Positions 37,549-47,700 of a stretch of 64,000 nucleotides of DNA are shown in pieces; position 1 is the stretch's first letter; every line of letters begins with the position of its first letter. The DNA is from Pectinophora gossypiella (lineage: Eukaryota; Arthropoda; Insecta; Lepidoptera; Gelechiidae). The translations under genes were made by a program, and so were the position numbers. The stretch lies in NCBI RefSeq assembly GCF_024362695.1, contig NC_065433.1, forward strand, positions 26,073,700-26,137,699. The letters run 5' to 3'. The notes beneath the pieces were generated by a model. The model was given only the letters and a program-made list of their open reading frames with translations, was not told the origin of the DNA and did not search any database.

Positions 37549-40107
37549 CCGGGTGTTAGTGACATCGTAACGAATACTGAAAGGGATGATTCAGACCATG
37601 ATTCTGAGTTAATATCTAGTGGAATTTTCCGTCGCAAAATTCATGAAATTTTGAGTTTTGTTTTTAATTATTTTCAATTCCATATTGTGCTTTTAGCTGC
37701 ATAGAACCCAAATTTCAATAAAAAAAACAATAATGACAAATTATCGAAAATTTTCGATGTAATGGAGACAACAGCTGCTCGAACGGGTCAACGGCCACAC
37801 GCACCGCGCGCCGCGCGCCCCGCTCCGCACGCCCCGCTCCGCGCGCCCCGCGCCGCACGCCGGCGGCGGCGCGGCCTACAAAGTAGGCACTACGAACCGA
37901 TCCTATTTCTTTCTCTGTCTATCGTAAATTATAAATTTATTTTATTCTTATTCATAAATGGACGGATAATCAACAGGCATAAAATTTATGGAATACACGT
38001 CAATTTTAAGCAGAAATCTAAAACAACCGACAGAATTAAGTTACCAGCGAGATACCTTTTTGATTCGACCGGGTTATTCATTCATTTACTCATAGGAATC
38101 AGGGCCATTATCTACCTAAAACAGTTGAAACAGTAAATAATTGTATTCTTTGTTGTCATTAGAATAACTAACAACCAACTAACACAACCACCACAGATTA
38201 GGTAATTAGTTACCTACTATGTCAACCATCCACCAACTTAGTATGTAAGTACCTACGCAAAACCTCGCTACACAAAAATCGAAAATAAATAAATAAATAA
38301 ATCTTTTAGATCAATACCCATTATTGTTACAAAGCAAGACCTATCGGTACTATCGCTAGTATCGATCTAAATGTACTATCACTACTTTCGATAGTTTAGA
38401 CAATTTTCAAGTTCAACAATTGATAATCTACCTATCGATAGTTCGGCAACTCCGCCGCGTAGGCAATGTCGGCATGTTCAAAGAAAAAAATTGTCCGAGT
38501 GGAGTGATCTTATTTTTCTTGTTACATGTTGGTACCGTACCGAGGTACTAAGTACTAAGTTATTCGTAGTTTTAAATCTCATTGTTAAATCATCAGTAAA
38601 GAACTAATTAAACCTATCCTGTTCTGTGTACAATATTCATGTAACGGCTACGTGCTTACATAAGTACCTAGTAGACGGGAGCAACGACTTAACGTACCTT
38701 CCGAAGCACGGATCATTTTACTTTCGGACAATCAGGTGATCAGCCTGTAACGTCCCAACCAAAGGCCTTATAAACAGATTTTTATGATATGTCCCCACCG
38801 GAATACGAACCCGGACCCTCCGCATCCCATCGCTCAACCACTGGACCACATAGGCCAAGAAGGTTCTAAGACATAATTAAAGGATCCTGGGACGCAAGAC
38901 CTCCGAGTTAGGGCTTGTTTGATCTGTCTTGATGGATACTCGGACGTGAATAGCCTCACGGATCAAGGGCAACGCGCGCCAATAAAGTAGGCATTACGAA
39001 CAGATACTAGGTATTTCTTTGAGTTGATAGGTATCAAGTGAAGTTTCCTGTCGCCAAATTCATAAAAAAAATAGATTTTTTTCAGTCCCATATTGTGTTT
39101 TAAGCTGCATAGAACGCACATTTAAAACAAACAAATAAAAATTACTAATTATTAAATTTTATCAATGTCATCAATAATAATAATAACGTATCTACAACTT
39201 CAGCTATGCGCAGGTGAATAGCCGGCGCACGGGTCAAGGGCAACGCTCGCCAATAAAGTAGGCATACGAACAGATACTATTTCTTTCTCTGTCACTTGCA
39301 CCATAAACATACTCTCTCTCTCTCTCTAGTCGTCGGCTCGACTCGACCGCGGCCAGTGCGTCGTCGGCGCCCTTAGTCGGCGCCTTTGATGCTTTGCGCT
39401 AACGCCGCCGCCGCGCGCTTCCGCTCAGTCGAATACTAAGCTTGACCCGAATCGCGTGATGTTTTTCGAGGATATTTTTTTCGTGTTTGTGAGTGTTTGT
39501 TTCATTCTGTAAATGAGTAGTGTCGACTGTCGACTATGATGAGATCATAGACCATTTACTGCGCAAAAGTATGGAAGATTGTTGATGTTTATTAAAGAGC
39601 AAGGTGTTGTGTTTGTGAGTGCGTGTGATACCTACCTACCGCGGAGGAAACGCGATGTTGCATACCTACGTGACGTGACATGTTCTAGGGTACCTACCTA
39701 GGTACTTCATCCGAAGGAATAACAATTAAGGTAAGGCAAGAGTAGAGTTTTTATTGTTAATAAGTTAGGAACGTTTTAATAACTGGTAGGTACCGTGCGT
39801 GAAAAATCGTGGCAGTAGGTGTTCTACTTCAACAAACAACATTTTTAAACGTTGAACCACTACTAAGCATCTAAATACAAGAGAATGAAAACTCCTACCT
39901 AGATATCAACATCGTATCTCACACGCGTAACGTAGCCGCGCGTAAGTTTAGCGTCTGTGTGGCGCGTTGTTCGACTTACATTGCGGCACAGTAAAAATTG
40001 TAAATCTTAATTAAACATTTGCGACAAGAAAAACACCCACCATCGTTTTTAGTACAATAAAATAGGCGTTCCATTTTTTTTTTCGTTACGATGTCACTAA
40101 CACCCTG
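37549..40107 (+). mobile_element. Composite TIR element, copy 2 (complete)
   Basis: 2559 bp between TATA at 37545-37548 and 40108-40111. Left end CCGGGTGTTAGTGACATCG and right end CGATGTCACTAACACCCTG are inverted and equal to MITE A ends. The left 140 bp is a MITE A arm. Then come GC-rich CGCGCC repeats, a MITE D fragment, a SINE-3 fragment (38690-38865), repeated modules and the promoter-like segment. No transposase frame. The 124-codon frame at 37762-38136 joins the GC repeat to MITE D and is not a gene. Nearly identical to 1-2306, so one recently copied or both have a recent source. Confidence 0.88.
39305..39735 (+). promoter_or_regulatory. Promoter and first-exon-like segment, copy 2
   Basis: Same block as 1505-1930: CT repeat, CpG-dense part, initiator-like TCAGT at 39425-39429 and donor-like AAG|GTAAGG with GT at 39731-39732. 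It has small length changes, including a duplicated GTCGACT. Role inferred only from sequence features. Confidence 0.35.
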
Positions 40108-40127
40108 TATAGGCATCTCGCTTTCAT

Positions 40128-40345
40128 GAGTGCTGTCAACTTAATTTTGTCAGGTTACTGGCCAATATATAAATTTGGGAGGGTTTTTAAAATTCCTGCC
40201 TAAAATTGACGTGTGTTCTATAAATTTCATGCCTGCCGATTATTCGTCCCTTTCCTTTTCGGCGGATAAGAAAATGACAGGTATAACTTAAAGTACTTAT
40301 TTTATAAGCGTAAATGTCAAACTGCAATATTGCTGTCCTCTGATG
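40128..40345. repeat. MITE D half joined to MITE Q scrap
   Basis: AAAATTGACGTGTGTTCTAT and CCCTTTCCTTTTCGGCGGAT, GACAGGTATAACTTAAAGTA are the right half of MITE D. From 40305 ATGTCAAACTGCAATATTGC belongs to MITE Q. Confidence 0.65.
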
Positions 40346-40596
40346 GTTTACGTCTCGATTTCGAACGTCACTTAACATAAAGTAACGTCTAGTACCAATA
40401 ACAATTACTTACATCAATTGATTTTCCAATTGAGACTTTAAAACAACTTTGAAAACGATTAAAATCTCACCGTTTGAAAGTTTGAAGGGTCTTTTCATAG
40501 AGCGGTAATAATAAGGTATTATCCGCATCGATTGTTAGGACTCATCTATAATGTGATCGGTCGCCAAAGCTTTAGGTCGGGGCCTAAGATTTAGCT

Positions 40597-40795
40597 TTTT
40601 TGACGTGACTTATTGTAGATTTTCTGCAGATGGCATTAACTACTTGGCCGGATAAATAAGGAGCGTTTACTTACAAAGTTTAAGAGAACAGGCGTTAGGG
40701 TGCCCCGTTGGGCGCGAACCTCGGTTCAGGGCATCAGAGGGGATCATAAAATTTGAAATAATTAATCGACCCTAGTGAATCGATAGCTGGAAATT
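40597..40795 (-). repeat. RP retroposon fragment
   Basis: TTTTTTGACGTGACTTATTG (the 3' end, read in reverse), ACTACTTGGCCGGATAAATA, GCGAACCTCGGTTCAGGGC and ATTAATCGACCCTAGTGAAT. Confidence 0.7.
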
Positions 40796-40830
40796 AAGAT
40801 TTTGCTAACGTTAGGACTTAGTAGCTCGGT

Positions 40831-41110
40831 GAGGAGCTCGGTGGCGCAGCCGTAAACGCGCTCGGTCTGCGATTGTTGAAGTTAAGCAACATTCGCAAAG
40901 GCCGGTCATAGCTGGGTGACCGCAAAAAAAAAAGTTTTCATCTCGAGTTCCCCCGTGCTTCGGAAGGCACGTTAAGCCGTTGGTCCCGGCGGCATTAGCA
41001 GTCGTTAATAACCATCAATCCGCACTGGGCCCGCGTGATGGTTTAAGGCCCGTTCTCCCTATCCATCCATAGGGAAGACCCATGCCCCAGCAGTGGGGAC
41101 GTTAATGAGT
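40831..41110 (+). mobile_element. SINE-2 with target duplication
   Basis: ACTTAGTAG at 40816-40824 and 41111-41119 flanks the copy. Head GAGGAGCTCGGTGGCGCAGC, 5S-like GAAGTTAAGCAACATTCGC, core, and CCCCAGCAGTGGGGACGTTA tail. Confidence 0.88.
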
Positions 41111-41216
41111 ACTTAGTAGGAAAGTCTTTTGCAATAGTTTCATTTTTGATGTGACGTTTCTGTTTTGTCGCAAGGTGGATCAGAATGGCGCGTGTACTGT
41201 TGCAGGCACGACGTTA

Positions 41217-41311
41217 CAGGTTGCTTTTTCATACAAATTCCGTAGTAACTTCGTGTTTTGACGTTTAGTGAGAAGTCATTGATTTGACTAGTTGGAAACT
41301 ATCCTATTGTT
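41217..41311 (-). repeat. MITE L fragment
   Basis: AGGTTGCTTTTTCATACAAA, CGTGTTTTGACGTTTAGTGA and GATTTGACTAGTTGGAAACT represent one end of MITE L. Confidence 0.65.
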
Positions 41312-42060
41312 TGTTTACTCCTGAGGCAGGCTTCTAAAAGCTATCGGTATCCCGTTGAAAATAAAGAAAACAAACATATTTTATTATTTTTATTAAGTAG
41401 GTATTACTTTACCGGTCTCAGCAGCATTTGTACGGCGTTTGAATGAACCAGAATTCTGGAAATAGGAATTTAAGTTAGGAGGTGGTAATTATTATGGCCT
41501 TTTAAACTCATTCAAGCAGAAAGAACGTTCAATTAAGCTTTCGTCAGGTTAATTCGGTCTTAATTTCCGTAGAATACAAAATGTGCAGTTAGTTAGAAAG
41601 ATTTATCTTTTTTCTTTTTTGAGAACAGTTTTTAGCCCCTGTACGCCACATTTAGCTACGGTAGGGGATTAGTATAATGTTTCTTCTTTTGTGGCGATTA
41701 GAGTGGACTTTGAATGGTTCGCTAGACGTGGTAAAAAAAGCTAGTGCTTCAACATGGCTATCTATCAATTTCTTAAATATAGCTTTATTTATTTGAAACA
41801 GGAATAAGTAGAAAGATATAAAAGTAAGTAGAATCCGTGATAGCCATGTTCGCAGAACGCGTGATTTACATATAGTGTCACGTCTTTGAATCCCGGTTTG
41901 GGCTTTAAACTACTGAATTCGACTTTGAATTTGAATTCAAGTATATATCATAGGTAACTTTTATTTTATTTTTTAAGAAAATTCTTATTCGGAATAAAAA
42001 ATAAATGACTAAAGTGGCTAGGTAGGTACCTATGTTAAGGTTTTTAATTCGCATTACATT
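41312..42060. other. No feature recognised
   Basis: About 750 bp, AT-rich, no repeat partner or protein signal. Confidence 0.4.
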
Positions 42061-42540
42061 ATTATTCTCTGCCCTCCACTGGGGCAATTCCTGTTCGGCG
42101 CGTCCTTGCCGCGGGGGTGGGCGCCTCTTACTTCAGTAGGCCGGAGTGAGATGGTGGCTGAGTTCGAATAGGGACCCAGACCTACGGGGTATAACGTAGA
42201 ACCCTTGCCCAGGGATACGGGTGAAGACCTCAACGGCTGCAGAGGCGGAGATGGGAGCCATCGGTACGGCAATGCAGGACGGAAGGGGCATGTCACAGGG
42301 ACTGTAACCTGGAACCTGACAGAGGGCAGCAGTAACTGTCAGTACTATTCAGAGGCAGAGGACAGGGGTCCTAGTATGGCTTTGTAATAGACTACTCTGG
42401 GCGCCATCCCACTCGCGTCAGACAGAGTACTGCGGGGCGGAAGGCAAGAGGGAAACCACTGCCCTATTTTTCCCTAAAAAAGTAGCATGGTGAAATGCTA
42501 CACCGACAAGAGCGTGGCTCTTAAATTGATGATGATGACA
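42061..42540 (+). mobile_element. Retroposon sharing the 3' end of an RTE LINE
   Basis: GC-richer block starting CTCTGCCCTCCACTGGGGCA. The last part GCTACACCGACAAGAGCGTG plus GCTCTTAAATTGATGATGAT equals the end of the RTE remnant at 6262-6407. It also has GGGAAACCACTGCCCTATTT. Probably a LINE 3' untranslated part or a non-autonomous element mobilised by it. Frames on both strands lack domains. Confidence 0.55.
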
Positions 42541-43010
42541 TTATTAAGTACTTGTGTTTTGTTGAACAAAAATTCAAAGTGAAGTGTGAAGTACTTATAA
42601 TAATTTCTTGTATGGTTCTGGACGAAACAATATAACCCAACTTACAAAACCAATACTGTCTTGGTTACCACTAAAACTCACGTTTAGAAACCAGACAAGT
42701 TATATTAATTTCGATTTGGAAGTTAAAGTGCATCGAAGATAATTCTCATATAAGTTGCTCTGAAAATAAACAGCATCAAAATAGAACGTAAAACAGAGAT
42801 ATGAGCGCTTTTACTGCAAGCATTGTAATTTACTGCGCTGAGAACTGAGCTCCAGAATTGTGCTGGAGAACTGCGCTAGAGAACAGCAGCGCTGCGAGCA
42901 CTCGGGCAATATAGGAACGTCCGCGCCTGCAATAAATAGCTACCTACCATTAATTTATATTATAAGCGGATATGACGTTATTTTCAATATTATGTATGTA
43001 GTAATATTAC
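42541..43010. other. No feature recognised
   Basis: AT-rich. Near 42830-42900 there is a short GCGCTGAGAACTGAGC-type internal repetition (GAGAACTG, GAGAACTGCGCTAGAGAAC). Confidence 0.4.
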
Positions 43011-43024
43011 AATAGATGAGACGT

Positions 43025-43311
43025 GAGGAGCTAGGTGGCGCAGCGGTAGACGCGCTCGGTCTGCAATTGTTGAAGTTAAGCAACTTTCGCAAAGGCCGGT
43101 CATAGGATGGGTGACCACAAAAAAAAGTTTTCATCTCGAGCTCCTCCGTACTTCGGAAGGTACGTTAAGTCGTTGGTCCCGGCTGCATTAGCAGTCGTTA
43201 ATAACCGTCAATCCGCACTGGGCCCGCGTGATGGTTTAAGGCCCGATCTCCCTATCCATCCATAGGGAAGACCCGTGCCCCAGCAGTGGGGATGTTAATA
43301 GGCTGACTATG
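43025..43311 (+). mobile_element. SINE-2 with target duplication
   Basis: AGATGAGAC at 43014-43022 and 43312-43320. Full layout: A-box head, GAAGTTAAGCAACTTTCGC, GGTCATAGGATGGGTGACC, core and RTE-like tail. It is inserted just before an RTE coding scrap. Confidence 0.88.
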
Positions 43312-43320
43312 AGATGAGAC

Positions 43321-43392
43321 TTGCACAGGATCGGAAAGGATGCCGTGAAATAGAGGAGGCCTATACCCAGCAGCGGGTGGATACAGGCTGAG
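43321..43392 (+). pseudogene. RTE-type LINE C-terminal scrap
   Basis: Reads LAQDRKGCREIEEAYTQQRV then DTG and stop, the D-R-x-x-x-R-E-I-E-E-A-Y-x-Q-Q end of an RTE polymerase. Confidence 0.65.
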
Positions 43393-43403
43393 TAGATAGT
43401 ATA

Positions 43404-43912
43404 CAGGGTGTTAGTGACATCGTAACGAATACTCAGGGGGATGTATTTATTCGTAGGGGGGATGATTCAGACCATGATTCTGAGTTAATATCAAGTGGAA
43501 TTTTTCGTCGCAAAATTCATGATATTTTTTTAGTTTTTTTGAATTATTTTCAATTCTATACTTTTGCAATGGAAAATTCCACTTGATATTAACTCAGAAT
43601 AATCAGCTGAATCATCCCTCTCAGTATTCGTTACGATGTCACTTACACCCCGTACAACTTCATACAGTAGCCATACAAGTAGGTATGGGTGTTAATGACA
43701 CCGTAACGAATACTGTGGGGGATGGTTCAGACCATGATTCTGAGTTGATATCAAGTGGAATTTTCAGTCTGAATATTCATATTTTTTTTTGTGTTTTTTT
43801 AAATTATTTTCAGTTCCATACTTTTGCGACAGAAAATTCCACTTGATATCAACTCAGAATCATGGCCTCAATCACCCCTCAAAATTTTCGTTACGATATC
43901 ACTAACACCCTG
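43404..43912. mobile_element. MITE A dimer with TATA duplication
   Basis: TATA at 43400-43403 and 43913-43916. CAGGGTGTTAGTGACATCG starts and GATATCACTAACACCCTG ends the element. Two foldback units are joined by a spacer with ACTTCATACAGTAGCCATAC. It carries a small duplication of the GGGGGATG region near 43437-43465. Confidence 0.85.
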
Positions 43913-43916
43913 TATA

Positions 43917-44235
43917 GTAATATTACGTTTCAACATTCATTGTTGATAAATGTCGGAACAAACATTTACACAAGAATATAATTTCTATTCTATGTAATAT
44001 TATACATAGGGACTGTTATGGATGAATGGCTGATTGTCACTATAAAGTTCAGACTTCGTATCAATATTCTTTTAGGCGACTAATTGTAGATTGCAATTAA
44101 AATTTGTTTTTGATTGTATGTATGTATAGTACAAGTATAGTATTATTATGAATTGTGGGTGAAGAAAAGGATCGTGAGCAAACCCACATTCCCGGAAAAT
44201 GCATTTCGGAGGTCTAACCTAACCTAACCTGTATG
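43917..44235. other. Unassigned; partial SINE-4 at about 44165-44232
   Basis: CAAACCCACATTCCCGGAAA then CTAACCTAACCTAACCTGTA is a SINE-4 fragment whose CCTAA motif is repeated about three times. It abuts the next SINE-4. Confidence 0.5.
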
Positions 44236-44525
44236 GAGCCGTGGTAGCCCAGTTGGTAGAAAGCTTGCCTCTCACTTTGAGGTCGCAGGTTCCAGCACAG
44301 GCCTAAACCAATGATTGTCGAATTTGTTTTCGAATTCATGTTTGGTACATAAATGATTATCACGTGCTCAGCGGTGTTGGAAAACATTGTGAAATCCACT
44401 TTACTTGTATTTGACCTTATTTGAATTGGGCTGGATTTTCCTTCGCGCGTTGGAAGGTCATACAGGCAGTTGCTTCTGCAAAACACTGGAGCTGTCAAAT
44501 CTTCAGGTTGGGGAACGGAACGCTA
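44236..44525 (+). mobile_element. SINE-4, near full length
   Basis: tRNA-like head GAGCCGTGGTAGCCCAGTTG with A box and degraded B box (GGTCGCAGGTTCCAGCAC), TTGTCGAATTTGTTTTCGAA, ATGATTATCACGTGCTCAGC and tail AGCTGTCAAATCTTCAGG. The antisense 94-codon frame is an artefact. Confidence 0.8.
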
Positions 44526-45054
44526 TGGAGGTGAGTAGGAAAGTTATAATAAGTGAGTAAAGCCGAAAGTTCTAGGTTCTTACGAGAACATTCTTATATT
44601 TCTGGCCAGTCGCCAAGGGCCGGAAATATGACATTTAAAGATAATTCCATTTCTTAGAAATACGAATGCAAAGTGGAAACATTTTACTTTAAATAAATGT
44701 CTACGAAAAAACACTCAACGCCAAAACTAAACACTACTTATACTATTTGACAGAAAATACATTTAAAGCTCAAGTTAAGCATACTTTATGTATGGGTGCC
44801 CAGACAAACTTCTGTGGTTTAACGGCATCATTCAAACCATGTATTTAGATTAAGGTATAATGAAAAAAAAATACAAAAAAGAAATGTGAAAACGTTTGTT
44901 ATAAGTGTAATGATTATCTACTTTTAAATAAAAATGGGTACTTACTTAAACAAAGTATAGCGACAATTTTGAGCAGAGGTTCCCAAACTAAGCTGAGCCT
45001 GTATCTTTGAATACCAGTGGTTTGAATTAACAGCTAATTAAAATTAAGAATTAT
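44526..45054. other. No feature recognised
   Basis: AT-rich. TTATATTTCTGGCCAGTCGC and GGGCCGGAAATATGACATTT near 44590 make a short imperfect hairpin. Confidence 0.4.
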
Positions 45055-45240
45055 TATTTTTTGATGTAATTTATTGTAGATTTGCCTTTGCATTAACTAC
45101 TTGGCCAGATAAATGAGGAGCGTTGAGGGTTTTCACCCTGTACAAAATTTAAGAAAACAGGTCTGAGGGTGCCATGTCTGAGAGGATAATATTTGAAAGA
45201 ACAAATCAACCCTAGTGGATCGATATCAATAAGCTGTGGA
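45055..45240 (-). repeat. RP retroposon fragment
   Basis: TTATTGTAGATTTGCC, ACTACTTGGCCAGATAAATG, GTTTTCACCCTGTACAAAAT and AATCAACCCTAGTGGATCG, with deletions. Confidence 0.65.
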
Positions 45241-45738
45241 ATAATTGTACTTGAAGAAAAAAAATATAGTAGTACTTAACTAAAATTTGAAGAGAATATA
45301 CTATTTTATTAACTAAGAGAAAAAGTTAGTGAAATGGACAAAAAGTGAGTAATAATGTGAGTGAGGGTTTGTGTGTGAATGTGGGCATAATAATTACTTG
45401 GTTTCGCCTTAGCCTATGTCCAGAACTTATCTAAAACTAGAATCTCTTTCACGCGCTTAGGGGTTGAATTTCCAAAACTTCAGGCTTGCCAACTTTATAA
45501 AAGGAGGCATACAAACTCCAGCGCCCTAGCCCCTTTGTCCCGCTTCCCCGACTTTGTGTGCAGGCAGCATTATAGTCTTAGCACTGGTTTGGGTTGTGCA
45601 CTGACATGCCAGCCAGTTTCTCCTTGTTAGGGTTCCGTCATGGAATAAAGAATAATACTACGCATAGAATAGTAATCCTCTACCCAATTGGTCGTATCGG
45701 GCGCCAAGCTAGATTTACCTCACCCCCTCCGGGTCTTA
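45241..45738. other. Unassigned
   Basis: CGCTTAGGGGTTGAATTTCC near 45457 is a trace of the 12419-12862 element arm. AATAAAGAATAATACTACGC near 45645 recurs near 24790, 57735 and 60020 but its family is unknown. Confidence 0.4.
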
Positions 45739-46238
45739 GAGTGGTATTAATTTATTATTTATTTATTTATAAAGGTACATACAACATTACAGTGTAATCC
45801 AATGCGCTGTATGACGAGAAAAAAAGACAATATAAAAAGTAATATAACACAAAATAAACAATGAATGAAAAAAGAAACAAAAAGAAAAATAAGACTATGA
45901 ACATGAAAAACAATAAAAAATTACAATTTCAAAATTAAAAGGTAAACTATCACACAAAAAAAAATTAAAATAATGTAAAAAAAAAACAAAACAGTAAATC
46001 ATTAACAAATCTTCTCGCAAAAAGCCAAACACTCTCTCCATACACTCCACCATCTGTCAGCGAACACATCACAATGTGGTGTCGATTCCAACATTGCGGA
46101 GAGGAGACGCAAATAAACTAACCTCAGTTGAGACTGCCCTCAAGATCATGCTCAAGTCCCTGTTTTTATATAAGAACTGTCACATCGACATGATATTGCA
46201 GGCAGTCCCGAAGTTGAGATTAGTTTATTAATACCACT
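45739..46238. mobile_element. MITE H split by a LINE tail
   Basis: Left end GAGTGGTATTAAT at 45739-45751 and the remainder (AATAAACTAACCTCAGTTGA ... TTATTAATACCACTTT) at 46112-46238 together reproduce the intact foldback at 50969-51109. The 360 bp between them is foreign. Confidence 0.75.
45752..46111 (-). mobile_element. LINE 3' fragment inserted in MITE H
   Basis: On the minus strand it ends TGTACCTTTATAAATAAATA plus AAT repeats at 45752. The body is A-rich on the plus strand, and the 5' end has GGAATCGACACCACATTGTG. AAT on both sides is the minimal duplication. Confidence 0.65.
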
Positions 46239-46242
46239 TTAA

Positions 46243-46691
46243 GTGACATCGTATCAAATACTGAGGGGGATGATTCAGATCATTAGTTAATATCAAATGG
46301 AATTTTGTATTACAATGGTATGGAATTAAAATTAAAAATCATGAAGCTGTAATGATGCTGTAAAGCAATTTCTTACAGGCAACCGCTTATTTTTTTATAA
46401 GTTAATTATAGATCTCCTTATCGTGTGGGTTGTGAGGTGGAATACCGTATGGAATATATGTCAATGCATCTTCAACGAGCCGTTGCATTTGGTTTTAGAG
46501 AGTCATCTGGGCTGAAGACTAACTCGTAAAGTGCGGCACGGAACCCTCGTTGCGCGTAGCCGACTTACACTTGCCCTATTTTTGTTTATTTAGAAGATAG
46601 ATAACACTCACTTCAAAGGTTATTTATATCTTATTTCAGTCTAGACTACAAAATTGCTTGTACTTAGTGTTACGCGGGTTAACCTCGAAGA
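46243..46691. other. Unassigned; MITE A arm at 46243-46310
   Basis: GTGACATCGTATCAAATACT, GAGGGGGATGATTCAGATCA and ATATCAAATGGAATTTTG are one MITE A arm. The rest is unassigned. CTCGAAGA at 46684-46691 is the left duplication of the next element. Confidence 0.55.
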
Positions 46692-47047
46692 CAGTGGCGG
46701 ATTTACAAATTTGCCGCCAGTAGGCTATTAAAATTTTGCCGCCCCTACTGACCTCTGAAATTCGATACTAATTATAGTCGAGTGCAAAGCGCTACCAAAA
46801 ACACGGCGCAAAGTTAGCAAAATAATTATGTTCGGTTGAAGCCCGTACGGACGTAAGAATGTTCAGTATACTGTGCATTACTAAAATGTTATAACTCTTG
46901 TCACTTGTTTCTTTGTGTATAGGTATAATATCTATTACTTATTTTACTTCTGTAAGACAAAAAAAAAAATTGGGCCAAATTTGCCGCCCCCTAAAATCTG
47001 CCGCCCTAGGCTTCAGCCTACTCAGCCTACTGGTAAATCCGCCACTG
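46692..47047. mobile_element. hAT-like element with exact 8 bp duplication
   Basis: CAGTGGCGGATTTACAAATT at the left and GGTAAATCCGCCACTG at the right are inverted ends. CTCGAAGA at 46684-46691 and 47048-47055 is an exact 8 bp duplication. Inside, TTGCCGCCAGTAGGC and TTTGCCGCCCCC motifs recur. 356 bp, non-autonomous. The 71-codon frame crossing its end is not a gene. Confidence 0.85.
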
Positions 47048-47097
47048 CTCGAAGAGAACATTTATTTTGAAGGTAAGGTAATAGTAGTCATACACAA

Positions 47098-47410
47098 ATT
47101 TTTCTTGACGTGACTTATTGTAGATTTTTCGCAGATGGCATTAACTACTTGGCCGGACAAATAGGGTGAGGGCTTTCATCCGGTACCAAATTTAAGACAG
47201 CAGCCCTGAGCGTGCCCTGTTGGACGCGAACCTCGGCTCAGGGCATCGTCTGTGAGGAATATTATTTGAAAGAATTAATCGACTCTAGTGGGTCGATAGC
47301 GATAAGCGCTGATTGAGGGAAATCGTCGACCACGCCAGCGGGGTCGGTATCGGGGTCTAGAGTAATCGGGTCGTCGGGATCGTATATTACGTCCTTCTGA
47401 CGCCGATATT
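47098..47410 (-). mobile_element. RP retroposon copy
   Basis: CTTGACGTGACTTATTGTAG, GGCATTAACTACTTGGCCGG, GCGAACCTCGGCTCAGGGCA, TTAATCGACTCTAGTGGGTC and CGTCGGGATCGTATATTACG. Second-longest arrangement after 5668 and 57362. An internal deletion joins GGGGTC to TAGAGTAATC. Confidence 0.75.
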
Positions 47411-47700
47411 TACCGATCTGTTACAGCAGACAATGTACATACCTGAGAAAAAAAACGGATCTACCAAATTAATGACTCGTAAATTACGCGAATGAGTATA
47501 AAAACTATTATTAGTATTAGTGAATTTTTGATATTTGCATGGTAATAATAATTAGCAGAGAGATATTGTGACTCTGTACCTAACTATCCTAAGCGAATAA
47601 ATCATTTCTGATTTCTAATGTACTTACTGAAATAGTACCTACTTACAGTATTGGAGATGTCCTTTTAAAAAAAGGAGTGAGAAGTAAATGGAATTCTATA

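Noticed and set aside
37762..38136. 124-codon frame starting in an R/A/P-rich stretch
   Set aside because: It joins the GC-rich CGCGCC tandem repeat to a MITE D fragment inside the composite element. The arginine/alanine run is just the repeat translated.
44200..44232. CCTAA repeats suggesting telomeric DNA
   Set aside because: Only about three units, and they arise from the CCTAACCTG motif of SINE-4. Insect telomeres would show long arrays.
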